From Chitinophagaceae bacterium UBA4411 (GTDB lineage: Bacteria > Bacteroidota > Bacteroidia > Chitinophagales > Chitinophagaceae), in assembly GCA_002400415.1 (NCBI GenBank), contig DGQP01000004.1, positions 186,001 to 250,000 on the forward strand: DNA of 64,000 bases, read 5' to 3'. Position 1 is the first letter of the stretch. The number at the start of each line of letters is the position of its first letter. This document shows, piece after piece, positions 31,582 through 39,874 of this stretch. The translations under genes were made by a program, and so were the position numbers. The notes under the pieces are model-generated. The model saw nothing but the letters and a program-made list of their open reading frames with translations, was not told the origin of the DNA and made no database searches.

Positions 31582-33912
31582 CTAATTCACTTCAATCTCA
31601 TCCACGAATAACCATGCTTTTTTACCGGCACCGGGATTGCCTTCAGGGATATCACCAAAATTCTTTACAACCACTTTTATAAAACTGGTAAGAGTATTGT
31701 TAAGATTAACTGTCAGGGTGCCGTTACCGGATGACGTGGTTGTTACATCAGCAGATATGCCTGCACTGCTGAAATACATGCCATCCACGGATGAAAAAAC
31801 TTCTACAGAAGCGGGGTTCCAGATCCAGGAACCTTTTTGCTGGAATACATGAACTGTAACGGATGCTATTTCCTGTAAACTGCCCAGGTTAATTAATGCA
31901 TCGCAATCGGTGCCGCTAAAGCCAAGAAATTCTTTGCTCCTGGCTAACCCTTTTTGATTTTGAATGCCATTCACTAACGTAAAGGCGCCATCACCGGGAT
32001 AGTTTTTAGAGGGTGGTAAACGTAATGTGATGGGTTTGCCGGTGGCTTTGTTGAAATGAAATTTTTGAGAAAAACCATATTGCCTATTTTCCTTTATAAA
32101 ATAGGCGTGAGCTGTTGTTGCTTCTTGAATTAACTGTGGTTTTACATATGTCCATATACTATCCCATCCACTATAATTTATTGTAACAGGAATGTTGAAT
32201 TTATTCTCAACCTTCCACAAGAGACCATTATTATCAGGAGTCGGTAAAACTGTTGCTTTCAAATCAAAATATGCCTTGCTATAATCAACTCCCCATTTTT
32301 CATACCGTTTAAACTGCGTCATTAATCTTTTTTCAAAATTTTCCCAGTTCCTGTTTTCTTTGCTGCTCCACAATACTTCACTCAGCGCTGCCATCCTGGG
32401 AAATACCATGTATTCCACTTTCCGGTTGTTCTCTATGTATTCTGTCCACAGATTGGCCTGGGCACCGAGAATATAGTTGCCTTCTTCTGCAGTTAATTCT
32501 TTTGAAACAGGTTCGTAAGCATATACTTTTTCTATGGGATTATAACCACCAATGGTAATGCTGTCCTCATTCTCACTTTGGGAATGATCAAAGTACACAG
32601 GATTACCCGGTGTCATAATCACCTGGTGTTGCTGTCTGGCGGCTTCAATGCCACCCGTTTCACCCCTCCAGCTCATCACAATCGCTTTGGGTGCCAAACC
32701 ACCTTCCAGTATCTCATCCCAGCCGATGAGGGTTTTGCCTTTGCTGTTCAGATATTTTTCCATGCGCTGTACAAAATAACTCTGCAATTCATGTTCATCC
32801 TTCAAGCCAAGGTCTTTCTTGCGTTGCTGGCAACGGGGACATATCTTCCAATGCGTCTTGGGACATTCATCGCCGCCGATATGAAAATATTTGGAAGGGA
32901 ACAGGCTGATCACCTCATCCACCACATTTTGCAAAAACATAAATGTGGAGTCGTTACCGGCGCAAAAGACATCATCAAATACGCCCCAGGTTTCCTGTAC
33001 TAATTTTACCTGCCCGTTGCGCTGTTCGGCACTGCTTTTCTGCGATATCATATTGGCCGGGATCTCCGTTGGCTTTTCGGGGAAACAGCTCAGCCAGGGA
33101 TAAGCAGCAATAGCGGCGCTGCTGTGACCGGGCATTTCTATTTCGGGTATCACATCAATAAAGCGGTCTCTGGCATAGTTCACCACTTCCCTGATCTGTT
33201 CCTGTGTATAATAACCACCATAGCCTTTATTGTCATTGCCGGTGCCGGGATAGCGGCCTATGATGGTTCCATTTCTCCAACTGCCGATATTGGTAAGGCT
33301 GGGATATTTTTTGATTTCAATCCGCCAGCCCTGGTCATCAGTCAGGTGCCAGTGAAAAGTATTGAACTTATGATAAGCGAGGTAGTCAATGTATTTTTTT
33401 ATAAAGTCAACCGGAAAAAAATGACGGCTTACGTCCAGGTGCATGCCCCGGTATTCAAAACGGGCATGATCGGATATTTTTACGACCGGTATTTGCGCTG
33501 GTACTTTCTTATCAACAGGGAGTAATTGGAAAAGTGTTTGAATGGCATGAAAGGCAGGCTCAGCAAAATTGCTGCTGATAGTTATTCCTTTTTTTGTTAC
33601 GTCTAACTGGTAAGCGGGTTTGCCGGATGTGGGCATTCTCCGCATGTTGAAGCTGATATCAGCAGGCTGTCCCTTCGCCACTTCTTTAACCACTATCCCA
33701 AATTGTTTTTTTATTTCACTTTTGAAATATGAAACCAAATTTTTCCATTCATGGCCGGGTAGCGAGGAAGAAACGGTAACTGTATTCTTGAGCATAAAAT
33801 ACCCGGTGCCCTGCGTTACTTCTGCCGGGTAAGGAATAAGGTCAGGTTGTTTTTGTTGTGCAAGAAGCGGAGATGCCAGGCTGATCAACAGCAGGTAAAT
33901 CAGGAATCGCAT
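31582..33912 (-). CDS. Beta-N-acetylhexosaminidase (GH20)
   Basis: The protein has 776 residues with an N-terminal signal peptide (MRFLIYLLLISLASPLLAQ). A GH20b-type N-terminal domain (about 25-150) precedes the catalytic TIM barrel: FEYRGMHLDVSRHFFPVDFI, FHWHLTDDQGWRIEIKKYPS, and the catalytic Asp-Glu pair in FHIGGDECPKTHW. LIGWDEILEGGLAP and ANLWTEYI also belong to the family. The C-terminal ~130 residues form a beta domain resembling F5/8-type carbohydrate-binding modules (GTDCDALINLG; VEVFSSVDG). It removes terminal GlcNAc/GalNAc from chitin oligomers or glycoprotein glycans by substrate-assisted catalysis. It lies 5 bp after the S15-type peptidase gene and upstream of the NagB fusion. 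Confidence 0.95.
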   Translation of the reverse strand: MRFLIYLLLISLASPLLAQQKQPDLIPYPAEVTQGTGYFMLKNTVTVSSSLPGHEWKNLVSYFKSEIKKQFGIVVKEVAKGQPADISFNMRRMPTSGKPAYQLDVTKKGITISSNFAEPAFHAIQTLFQLLPVDKKVPAQIPVVKISDHARFEYRGMHLDVSRHFFPVDFIKKYIDYLAYHKFNTFHWHLTDDQGWRIEIKKYPSLTNIGSWRNGTIIGRYPGTGNDNKGYGGYYTQEQIREVVNYARDRFIDVIPEIEMPGHSSAAIAAYPWLSCFPEKPTEIPANMISQKSSAEQRNGQVKLVQETWGVFDDVFCAGNDSTFMFLQNVVDEVISLFPSKYFHIGGDECPKTHWKICPRCQQRKKDLGLKDEHELQSYFVQRMEKYLNSKGKTLIGWDEILEGGLAPKAIVMSWRGETGGIEAARQQHQVIMTPGNPVYFDHSQSENEDSITIGGYNPIEKVYAYEPVSKELTAEEGNYILGAQANLWTEYIENNRKVEYMVFPRMAALSEVLWSSKENRNWENFEKRLMTQFKRYEKWGVDYSKAYFDLKATVLPTPDNNGLLWKVENKFNIPVTINYSGWDSIWTYVKPQLIQEATTAHAYFIKENRQYGFSQKFHFNKATGKPITLRLPPSKNYPGDGAFTLVNGIQNQKGLARSKEFLGFSGTDCDALINLGSLQEIASVTVHVFQQKGSWIWNPASVEVFSSVDGMYFSSAGISADVTTTSSGNGTLTVNLNNTLTSFIKVVVKNFGDIPEGNPGAGKKAWLFVDEIEVN

Positions 33913-33917
33913 AGGTC

Positions 33918-35807
33918 TTATTTATTCATTACGGGTAAAATAACCGAAGATGGATTTTTAGCATCATGAAAAATACGGATCACTGCTTTTTTGAAATCAG
34001 CGGCATTTGCTTCATAAATATTCATGAACTGTTGCGGGTTACGGTCAGCCAGCGGAAACCAGCTGCTTTGTACCTGTATCATCAGGCGATGCCCTTTTTT
34101 AAATGTATGAGCCACATCGGGCAGGTCAAATTTTACCGTTTCAATTCTATTGGGCTTGAAAGGAACCGGTGTTTCAAAACTGTTCCGGTATTTGCCCCGC
34201 ATGATTTCCCCCCGCACCAGCATCTGATAACCACCCATAGGGTAGCCGCCGCCGGCTGTACGACCCTGTTGTGGTATGTCACCGGGATACCTGAAATCAT
34301 CCGGGTAGACATCAATTAGTTTTACCACAAAATCGGCATCTGTTCCGCTGATACTTACTTTAAGATCGGCTGTAACAACACCTGCCAGTGTCAGGTCTTC
34401 TGTTAATACATCCGTTTGAAACGTCAATACGTCCGGCCTTCTTGCAGCAAAGCGCTGGTCATCGGTCATGTATTCACGGGTACGTCCCTGGTGTACATCT
34501 TCCGTATAAGGAACAGGATGGGATGGATCGCTTGTATATTCGGAAAAACTTTCTTTGCCAGCCGGTGCAGTCCACGATAAACTGCCATTCGCTGATAAAA
34601 ATATATTTTTAGGGGCAGCATCAGCCGGCGGCCATTGTGCTAATTTTTTCCATTGGTTTTCGCCGCTGAAAAAGATCGTAGCTTCTGCTAATGATTGCAG
34701 GTTACCTTTTCCTTTCAGGTAATAATTAAAGAAAGGGATCTCGATATTATTCTGGTACCAGTGTGCAGTATTGGAGCCAAATCTTGCATTGCCAAGAAAA
34801 CTTCCATCGCCGGAAGACCATTGGCCATGATACCAGGGGCCCATTACTAATTTATTATTCGCAGAAGGGTTTTGTTGTTCAATCGCTTTATACAAATTCC
34901 AGGCGCCATAACAATCTTCCGCATCAAACAAACCACCAACCACCAGCATGGCGGGTTTTACATTGAACATGGAACGACGGGCATCTCTTGCCTGCCACCA
35001 TGCATCATAATTGGGATGGGCATACATGTCTTTCCAGAACCGGATGCTGTCACCCATATAGTCTGCTAATTTTTTTAAGGAACCGGCTTCCAGGAAGAAT
35101 TTATAATTATCCTTTACGGTGAAATTAAAACCGGGTGAACTGATGGTGGTGGGTTGGGGTCTTGGTTTACCAAAGCTGGAATAAAAACTAAAACCATCTA
35201 ATTGAAAGAATGCTCCGTTGTGATGAAAATCATCGCCCATAAACCAATCTGTAACCGGGGCCTGCGGGCTGACTGCTTTTAATGCAGGGTGACCTGATGC
35301 CGCAGCCATGGTGGAATAAAAACCAGGGTAGGAGATACCAAATACGCCTACATTCCCATTATTACCGGGAAGGTTTTTTACCATCCAGTCAATTGCATCA
35401 TAGGTGTCGCTGGCTTCGTCAATTTGGTTACCGGTTTTGTTTTTGTTGAAAGGGCGTACATCCTCAAATTCGCCTTCGCTCATCCAGCGGCCGCGTACAT
35501 CCTGCACCACAATGATATAATTTTCCCGGGCATAATATTTCCAGTGCCGTTCCCATAAACGGGGGGAGAAATCTTTTCCGTAAGGCGCACAGGAATAAGG
35601 CGTCCTTGTCATCAGGATCGGATGTTTTTCTGTTTTGTCATTGGGAATATAAATGGATGTAAATAACCTGACACCATCCCGCATCGGGATATACTGCTCC
35701 TGTTTAGTATAGTTTTCTTTGATCCAGGCCGAATCCTGCGGATCTGGCTGGGCAATTACTGACAGGAAGGAAAAGAATAAAAGAACTAAGCCAATAAATT
35801 TCTTCAT
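33918..35807 (-). CDS. CocE/NonD-type (X-Pro dipeptidyl-peptidase, S15) secreted hydrolase
   Basis: The protein has 629 residues with signal peptide (MKKFIGLVLLFFSFLSVIAQ). An alpha/beta hydrolase with the S15 nucleophile motif GISYPGFYS (Ser), a likely acid residue in VVGGLFDAEDCYG and a His in MGPWYHGQWS. The C-terminal jelly-roll domain (about 390-620) carries DFVVKLIDVYPD, PKNIFLSANG and GHRLMIQVQSSWFPL. The family includes X-prolyl dipeptidyl peptidases, acyl-ester hydrolases and glutaryl-7-ACA acylases; the exact substrate is not clear. The gene leads an operon with GH20 and NagB-PIG-L, which suggests a role in degrading peptides or ester groups of glycoconjugates. Confidence 0.9.
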   Translation of the reverse strand: MKKFIGLVLLFFSFLSVIAQPDPQDSAWIKENYTKQEQYIPMRDGVRLFTSIYIPNDKTEKHPILMTRTPYSCAPYGKDFSPRLWERHWKYYARENYIIVVQDVRGRWMSEGEFEDVRPFNKNKTGNQIDEASDTYDAIDWMVKNLPGNNGNVGVFGISYPGFYSTMAAASGHPALKAVSPQAPVTDWFMGDDFHHNGAFFQLDGFSFYSSFGKPRPQPTTISSPGFNFTVKDNYKFFLEAGSLKKLADYMGDSIRFWKDMYAHPNYDAWWQARDARRSMFNVKPAMLVVGGLFDAEDCYGAWNLYKAIEQQNPSANNKLVMGPWYHGQWSSGDGSFLGNARFGSNTAHWYQNNIEIPFFNYYLKGKGNLQSLAEATIFFSGENQWKKLAQWPPADAAPKNIFLSANGSLSWTAPAGKESFSEYTSDPSHPVPYTEDVHQGRTREYMTDDQRFAARRPDVLTFQTDVLTEDLTLAGVVTADLKVSISGTDADFVVKLIDVYPDDFRYPGDIPQQGRTAGGGYPMGGYQMLVRGEIMRGKYRNSFETPVPFKPNRIETVKFDLPDVAHTFKKGHRLMIQVQSSWFPLADRNPQQFMNIYEANAADFKKAVIRIFHDAKNPSSVILPVMNK

Positions 35808-35865
35808 GCGAATGATTTTGAAGGTTTAAATTTACTGATTCTCTGTTCACCTGCATTTATATTTT

Positions 35866-36354
35866 ATGGCAAACAATGAAGAATTGATCAGTCGTTTTTA
35901 TACAGCCTTCAGCCAGCGGGATTTTAAAAGCATGAATGCCTGTTATAGTGAAGATATTGTTTTCAGCGATCCGGCTTTTGGTATGCTGCAGGGAGATGAA
36001 GTGAGAGCTATGTGGGAAATGCTCTGCACCAATGGCAAAGACCTTGTGGTCACTTTCTCTGATATACAGGCGCTGGATGAAGAATACTATACCTGTAAAT
36101 GGGTGGCAAAGTATACTTTCTCAAAAAGCGGGAAGAAAGTGGTGAATTATATCAAAGCCCATATGCGGATCAAAGACGGGATGATTATTGAGCACAGTGA
36201 TGCATTCAAATTAAGCAAGTGGGCGGCACAGGCACTGGGCTGGAAAGGAGAACTCTTTGGCTGGATGAACTGGTTTAAACGCAAAGTGCAGAATAATGCC
36301 AGGAAGAACCTGTTTACTTTTATGGAGAAAAAAAATATCCCGCAAAGCCACTAA
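35866..36354 (+). CDS. SnoaL/NTF2-like domain protein
   Basis: The protein has 162 residues, cytosolic. It has the NTF2-like fold signature: ELISRFYTAFSQRDFKSMNA, YSEDIVFSDPAFGMLQGDEV, and HMRIKDGMIIEHSDAFKLSK (usual ketosteroid-isomerase-like cone). The active-site residues cannot be assigned, so the reaction is unknown. The last codons (encoding IPQSH) and the stop codon lie inside the palindromic repeat at 36338-36395, so the natural C-terminus may have been altered by that element. Confidence 0.8.
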   Translation: MANNEELISRFYTAFSQRDFKSMNACYSEDIVFSDPAFGMLQGDEVRAMWEMLCTNGKDLVVTFSDIQALDEEYYTCKWVAKYTFSKSGKKVVNYIKAHMRIKDGMIIEHSDAFKLSKWAAQALGWKGELFGWMNWFKRKVQNNARKNLFTFMEKKNIPQSH

Positions 36355-36395
36355 GCCAGGATGGTATTCCTGCTGTTCTTTGGGTCTTTGCGGGA
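36338..36395. repeat. Palindromic repeat overlapping a gene's 3' end
   Basis: Perfect arms TCCCGCAAAG (36338-36347) and CTTTGCGGGA (36386-36395). The inner parts are also partly complementary (CCACTAAG against CTTTGGG). The left arm encodes the last residues and stop of the gene at 35866. It resembles the repeat at 18677-18748 in layout and in the CAAAG/CTTTG core. It may also end transcription between the convergent genes. Confidence 0.65.
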
Positions 36396-36400
36396 CGCTA

Positions 36401-37276
36401 TTAATCTTCCAGCACTCCAAACTTGCCTGCACTTACATCAGAAATAGCCTGCTCTAATTCTTCCCAGGTATTCATGAGGAAGGGGCCGTATTGTGCAATC
36501 GGTTCGTTGATCGGCTCACCCGATAAGATAAGGACGATTGTATCTTCGTTGGCTTGGATACTAATTTCTTCCCCATCGTTTTTAAACAATATAAAATGGT
36601 CGGTGTCTGCTAAACTGCCGTTGATCAATGCAGTTCCTTCCAGCACCAGCATGCCCGTATTATAGCTGGCAGGGAATCTGAAATCTGCACTTGCTCCTTT
36701 TTTCAGTCTTGCATTATAAACATGAACCGGGGTAAAGGTGGAGGCCGGGCCTTTCAGATCTTTGTATTCACCGGCAATCAACTCGATATAACTTTTTCCA
36801 TCTTCCAGGTTATAACGGCTCATTTTATCATTACTGATCTCCTGGTATTTCGGAGTTGTCATCTTGTATTTTGCAGGTAGATTCACCCATAATTGCACCA
36901 TCTGGAACAAGCCACCGGTTTTGCTATATGATTCTTCGTGGTATTCTTTGTGCAAAAGACCGGAAGCTGCTGTCATCCACTGTACATCACCCTCACCAAT
37001 GACACCACTGTTGCCGGCACTGTCGTGGTGGGCAATGCGGCCATGGTAAGCAATCGTGACTGTTTCAAAACCCCGGTGCGGATGCACCCCAACGCCACGC
37101 AATTTATCAGAGGGAGGAAAATCCACTTTAGCGCCATAATCCATTAAAAAGAAAGGGCTCATCCTTTTTTTATCGATTTTCCCACCCGGGAAAAATCCAT
37201 GTACACGAAAACCATCGCCCACCATATGTGGCGGAGGTGGTGCAATGATGGCTTCTATTGTTTTCCTGTTACTCAT
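36401..37276 (-). CDS. Pirin-family cupin protein
   Basis: The protein has 291 residues. Pirin bicupin pattern: FRVHGFFPGGKIDKKRMSPF, then the metal-ligand region GVGVHPHRGFETVTIAYHG and GEGDVQWMTAASGLLHKEYH, with the His/His/His/Glu ligands. A second cupin half is recognisable (GTALINGSLADTDH). It belongs to the quercetinase/redox-associated family. It is the third gene of the FMN-reductase/pirin/pirin operon. Its start is preceded by an unusually good Shine-Dalgarno (AAAGGAG, 37281-37288 on the plus strand) that overlaps the stop codon of the gene before it. Confidence 0.93.
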   Translation of the reverse strand: MSNRKTIEAIIAPPPPHMVGDGFRVHGFFPGGKIDKKRMSPFFLMDYGAKVDFPPSDKLRGVGVHPHRGFETVTIAYHGRIAHHDSAGNSGVIGEGDVQWMTAASGLLHKEYHEESYSKTGGLFQMVQLWVNLPAKYKMTTPKYQEISNDKMSRYNLEDGKSYIELIAGEYKDLKGPASTFTPVHVYNARLKKGASADFRFPASYNTGMLVLEGTALINGSLADTDHFILFKNDGEEISIQANEDTIVLILSGEPINEPIAQYGPFLMNTWEELEQAISDVSAGKFGVLED

Positions 37277-37280
37277 AAAA

Positions 37281-37288
37281 ACTCCTTT
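37281..37288 (-). promoter_or_regulatory. Strong Shine-Dalgarno site of pirin gene 36401
   Basis: On the minus strand AAAGGAGTTTTTATG sets a canonical SD 5-6 bases before the ATG. This is unusual in a phylum that seldom uses SD sites. It overlaps the TAA of the preceding pirin gene, which would favour translational coupling. Confidence 0.65.
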
Positions 37289-38000
37289 ATTTTACGGGCA
37301 CTTCCATTAATAATATTTCTGCATTACTATCCGCTTTGATCTCCAGTGTATCTGTTTCAGTAATACCCAGGCCGTCTCTTCTGTTCAATAATTGTCCGTT
37401 GATAGTAACATCGCCTTCGATTACAAAAGCATAAACACCATTATTGCTGTTTTTTAATGTATAGCTGATATTGAAATCTTTATCCAGTTTACCCAAACTG
37501 AACCAGGCATCCTGGTGAATTTGTACACCTCCGTCTGCTGTACCAAGCGGGGATACAACTGTCAGCAATTTATTATGCTTATCGGTATCAGCAAATGTTT
37601 GCTGATCATAACGGGGCTCAACATTCTTTACTTTCGGAAAGATCCATATCTGGAAGAATTTTACTTCTTTATCATGGTTCTTATTTTTTTCAGAATGGCG
37701 GACACCTGTTCCGGCACTCATTACCTGCACATCTCCCTGACTGATCACCTGCTTGTTACCCATGCTGTCCTGGTGTTCCAGGTCGCCGGAAGTGGGGATG
37801 GAGATAATCTCCATGTTATCATGCGGGTGGGCACCAAAGCCCATGCCTGCGGCAACTGAATCATCATTCAGGACCCGCAGGGCTCCAAAATGAACTCTTT
37901 CAGGGTTATGATAACCTGCAAAACTGAATGTGTGGTAAGAGTCTAACCATCCGTGGCTGGCGTGGCCTCTTGTATTGGCCTTGTGGAGAATGGTTTTCAT
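37287..38000 (-). CDS. Pirin-family (YhaK/YhhW-like) cupin protein
   Basis: The protein has 237 residues, typical of the shorter pirin branch. It starts MKTILHKANTRGHASHGWLD and has the motif TFSFAGYHNPERVHFGALRV, metal-ligand HPHDNMEIISI and MSAGTGVRHSEKN. The family includes E. coli YhhW, which has quercetin 2,3-dioxygenase activity. It is the second gene in its operon, 49 bp after the FMN reductase. Its own start is preceded by AAAAGGAGTTTTTATG, identical in form to the SD of the neighbouring pirin. Confidence 0.93.
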   Translation of the reverse strand: MKTILHKANTRGHASHGWLDSYHTFSFAGYHNPERVHFGALRVLNDDSVAAGMGFGAHPHDNMEIISIPTSGDLEHQDSMGNKQVISQGDVQVMSAGTGVRHSEKNKNHDKEVKFFQIWIFPKVKNVEPRYDQQTFADTDKHNKLLTVVSPLGTADGGVQIHQDAWFSLGKLDKDFNISYTLKNSNNGVYAFVIEGDVTINGQLLNRRDGLGITETDTLEIKADSNAEILLMEVPVK

Positions 38001-38004
38001 AAAA

Positions 38005-38013
38005 ACTCCTTTT
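38005..38013 (-). promoter_or_regulatory. Strong Shine-Dalgarno site of pirin gene 37287
   Basis: On the minus strand AAAAGGAGTTTTTATG gives an SD spaced as in the next pirin gene. The two leader sequences are near identical, which suggests the leader was duplicated with the gene. Confidence 0.6.
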
Positions 38014-38049
38014 TTGTCCTCCGTCAGGCGAAGGATTTATTTAGCTGAA

Positions 38050-38607
38050 TTAAGCGGTTACTTTTTCTTCGGCGAGTTTTTCAGATAGCCATAGAAACTC
38101 GGTGATGAAATTATGTACAGCATTCTGAAACGATTCGTCAAGCAGTTCACCATCGGGGCCGAATTTTTTATCTACAGCTGGCGTGATCAGCATATACGGT
38201 GACGCTACCCCGAATAAGGCAGGTACCAATTGCAGCAATTGCTGAGAAGCCCTCATCCCACCCATTGCACCGGGTGATGCTGTGACGATACCAAATGGTT
38301 TATGATGCTGTTTGGGGAAATGATCCAGCATGTTTTTCATTGCAGGGGCATAGCTTCCGTTGTATTCGGGAGTAAGTAAAATAAACGCGTCTGCTTCAAA
38401 CACCCGTTGTGCCAGTGGTTGAAATTCTACAGGGGCTTTTTCTGCTGTTACCCAGACAGATTGAATCGGGGGAACAGGCCAGTCCTTCATGTCAATAATA
38501 TCCACAGTATGCTGTGTGTTTTGAGCAATCCAGTTTTTTAAATAAAAAGCTACCCTGCGGGTGACACTGTTTGTCCTGGGGCTTCCGGATATGATTTCGA
38601 TTTTCAT
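38050..38607 (-). CDS. NADPH-dependent FMN reductase family protein
   Basis: The protein has 185 residues from ATG 38607 (MKIEIISGSPRTNSVTRRVA); a longer frame to 38628 is less likely. The flavodoxin-like fold signature is clear: phosphate-binding SGSPRTNS, the catalytic/FMN-contact region LLTPEYNGSYAPAMKNMLDH and GIVTASPGAMGGMRASQQL. It reduces FMN, quinones or azo compounds with NAD(P)H. It leads the operon with two pirin genes, a combination typical of electrophile or quinone stress responses. It has a well-formed promoter with a palindrome in the spacer (38626-38657). Confidence 0.9.
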   Translation of the reverse strand: MKIEIISGSPRTNSVTRRVAFYLKNWIAQNTQHTVDIIDMKDWPVPPIQSVWVTAEKAPVEFQPLAQRVFEADAFILLTPEYNGSYAPAMKNMLDHFPKQHHKPFGIVTASPGAMGGMRASQQLLQLVPALFGVASPYMLITPAVDKKFGPDGELLDESFQNAVHNFITEFLWLSEKLAEEKVTA

Positions 38608-38625
38608 TTTGTTTGTTTTAGAGAA

Positions 38626-38657
38626 CAAAGATATATAATCAATGTTTAAACATCAAA
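38626..38657 (-). promoter_or_regulatory. Promoter of FMN reductase/pirin operon
   Basis: On the minus strand TTTG (-33; 38654-38657) is followed after 20 nt by TATCTTTG (-7; 38626-38633), a perfect match to the Bacteroidota consensus TTTG-N19/20-TAnnTTTG. Transcription would begin roughly 12 bp before the ATG. Confidence 0.75.
38642..38653. promoter_or_regulatory. Operator-like 12-bp palindrome in promoter spacer
   Basis: The perfect palindrome ATGTTTAAACAT fills the middle of the spacer between the -33 and -7 boxes of the divergent FMN reductase promoter. Its position is that of a repressor site (for example of a HxlR, MarR or TetR type regulator); none is encoded nearby. Confidence 0.6.
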
Positions 38658-38728
38658 TTTTTGTTCATAGCAATTTGTTAAGCTTGCCGGGGCTGTGTAT
38701 AAATAAATAATGAGGCGGTACTTCCATT

Positions 38729-38760
38729 TTTGCCTGCTGATACTGAATCCTTTAATTTCG
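38729..38760 (+). promoter_or_regulatory. Promoter of glycosylasparaginase gene
   Basis: TTTG at 38729-38732, spacer of 20 nt, then TAATTTCG at 38753-38760 (7 of 8 to the TAnnTTTG pattern). It lies 19 bp before the gene start at 38780. Confidence 0.55.
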
Positions 38761-38779
38761 GAGGATATAACAGACTAAC

Positions 38780-39832
38780 ATGTTTAACAGAAGAAAGTTC
38801 ATCCGGTCTTCCGCATTGGGATCCCTGGGTGTTTTGCTCGGCAAAGTTGCTTCGGCTTCCCCGGAAACGTTTACTATAAAAGGAAAACCGGTGGTTATCT
38901 CCACCTGGGATGCCGGCCTGGCTGCCAATAAAGCGGCCTGGGAAGTATTAGAAAAAGGAGGCAGGGCTCTTGATGCCGTGGAAAAAGGAGTGATGGTAAC
39001 GGAAGCGTCTAAGAACTGTTGTGTGGGCCTGGGTGCTAACCCTGACCGTGACGGCTTTGTAACACTGGATGCCTGTATTATGGATGAGTTTGCAAATTGC
39101 GGCAGTGTTGCTTTCCTGGAACGCATCAAACACCCGATAGCTGTGGCAAGGAGGGTGATGGAAAAAACACCGCATGTGATGCTGGTGGGCAGCGGGGCGC
39201 AGCAATTTGCCGTGGCAGAAGGATTTCCGCTGGAAGAACAAAAACTATCACCCGAAGCACAGATCAACTATGATAATTGGTTAAAAGGATCGCACTACAA
39301 GTCACCAGCTATAAACGTAGAAAACCTGCCTGTCCGGCAGGCAGGTAAGCAGGAGCATGGACCATTTGCTCCGCATAAGCTGGACAATGGTGAATGGAAT
39401 CACGATACGATCGGTATGGTAGCAATGGATGCGAATGGAAATCTCAGTGGCAGTTGCACCACCAGTGGTGCCGGTTTTAAAATGCGGGGGCGCCTGGGTG
39501 ATTCACCTATTATCGGCGCGGGGTTGTTTGTAGATAATGAAGTTGGCGCCTGCACTGCAACCGGGCAGGGGGAAGACGTAATAAGGGTGGCGGGTTCACA
39601 TTCGGTGGTGGAACTGATGCGCCAGGGGCTGTCGCCCGAAGCAGCCTGTAAAAAAGTGATTGAGAGAATTGTGAAGATCAAAAAGGAAAAGGCAAAAGAT
39701 ATACAGGTGGCCTTCCTGGCATTAAATAAAAAAGGGCAGGTGGGTGCTTATGCTATTCACCAGGGGTTCAGTTTTGCTATTAAGAACGGTGTAAGAGAAG
39801 AATTGGTGAAAGCAAAATTTGTAATGCCTTAG
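38780..39832 (+). CDS. N4-(beta-N-acetylglucosaminyl)-L-asparaginase (glycosylasparaginase)
   Basis: The protein has 350 residues. The N-terminus MFNRRKFIRSSALGSLGVLL is a Tat-type signal (twin Arg), so the enzyme is exported folded. N-terminal nucleophile family: PVVISTWDAGLAANKAAWE, then the autocleavage/nucleophile site NHDTIGMVAM with Thr210, then GDSPIIGAGLFVDNEVGAC and TGQGEDVIR. The enzyme cleaves the GlcNAc-Asn bond of N-linked glycopeptides after self-cleavage. An extra peptide LPVRQAG (183-189), coded by a palindromic insertion, lies in the linker before the cleavage site. Neighbouring GH20 and NagB genes make sense with this activity. Confidence 0.93.
   Translation: MFNRRKFIRSSALGSLGVLLGKVASASPETFTIKGKPVVISTWDAGLAANKAAWEVLEKGGRALDAVEKGVMVTEASKNCCVGLGANPDRDGFVTLDACIMDEFANCGSVAFLERIKHPIAVARRVMEKTPHVMLVGSGAQQFAVAEGFPLEEQKLSPEAQINYDNWLKGSHYKSPAINVENLPVRQAGKQEHGPFAPHKLDNGEWNHDTIGMVAMDANGNLSGSCTTSGAGFKMRGRLGDSPIIGAGLFVDNEVGACTATGQGEDVIRVAGSHSVVELMRQGLSPEAACKKVIERIVKIKKEKAKDIQVAFLALNKKGQVGAYAIHQGFSFAIKNGVREELVKAKFVMP
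39324..39346 (+). repeat. Palindromic element inside the glycosylasparaginase gene
   Basis: ACCTGCCTG-TCCGG-CAGGCAGGT is a 9-bp inverted repeat that encodes LPVRQAG in frame. It lies in the variable linker just upstream of the Thr nucleophile, where an insertion would be tolerated. It resembles the coding palindromic repeats (RPE-like) of other bacteria. Confidence 0.75.
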
Positions 39833-39874
39833 CCGGGTTGCAGTTTTCCTTGTACCCTAAAGTTGAAAATACAT

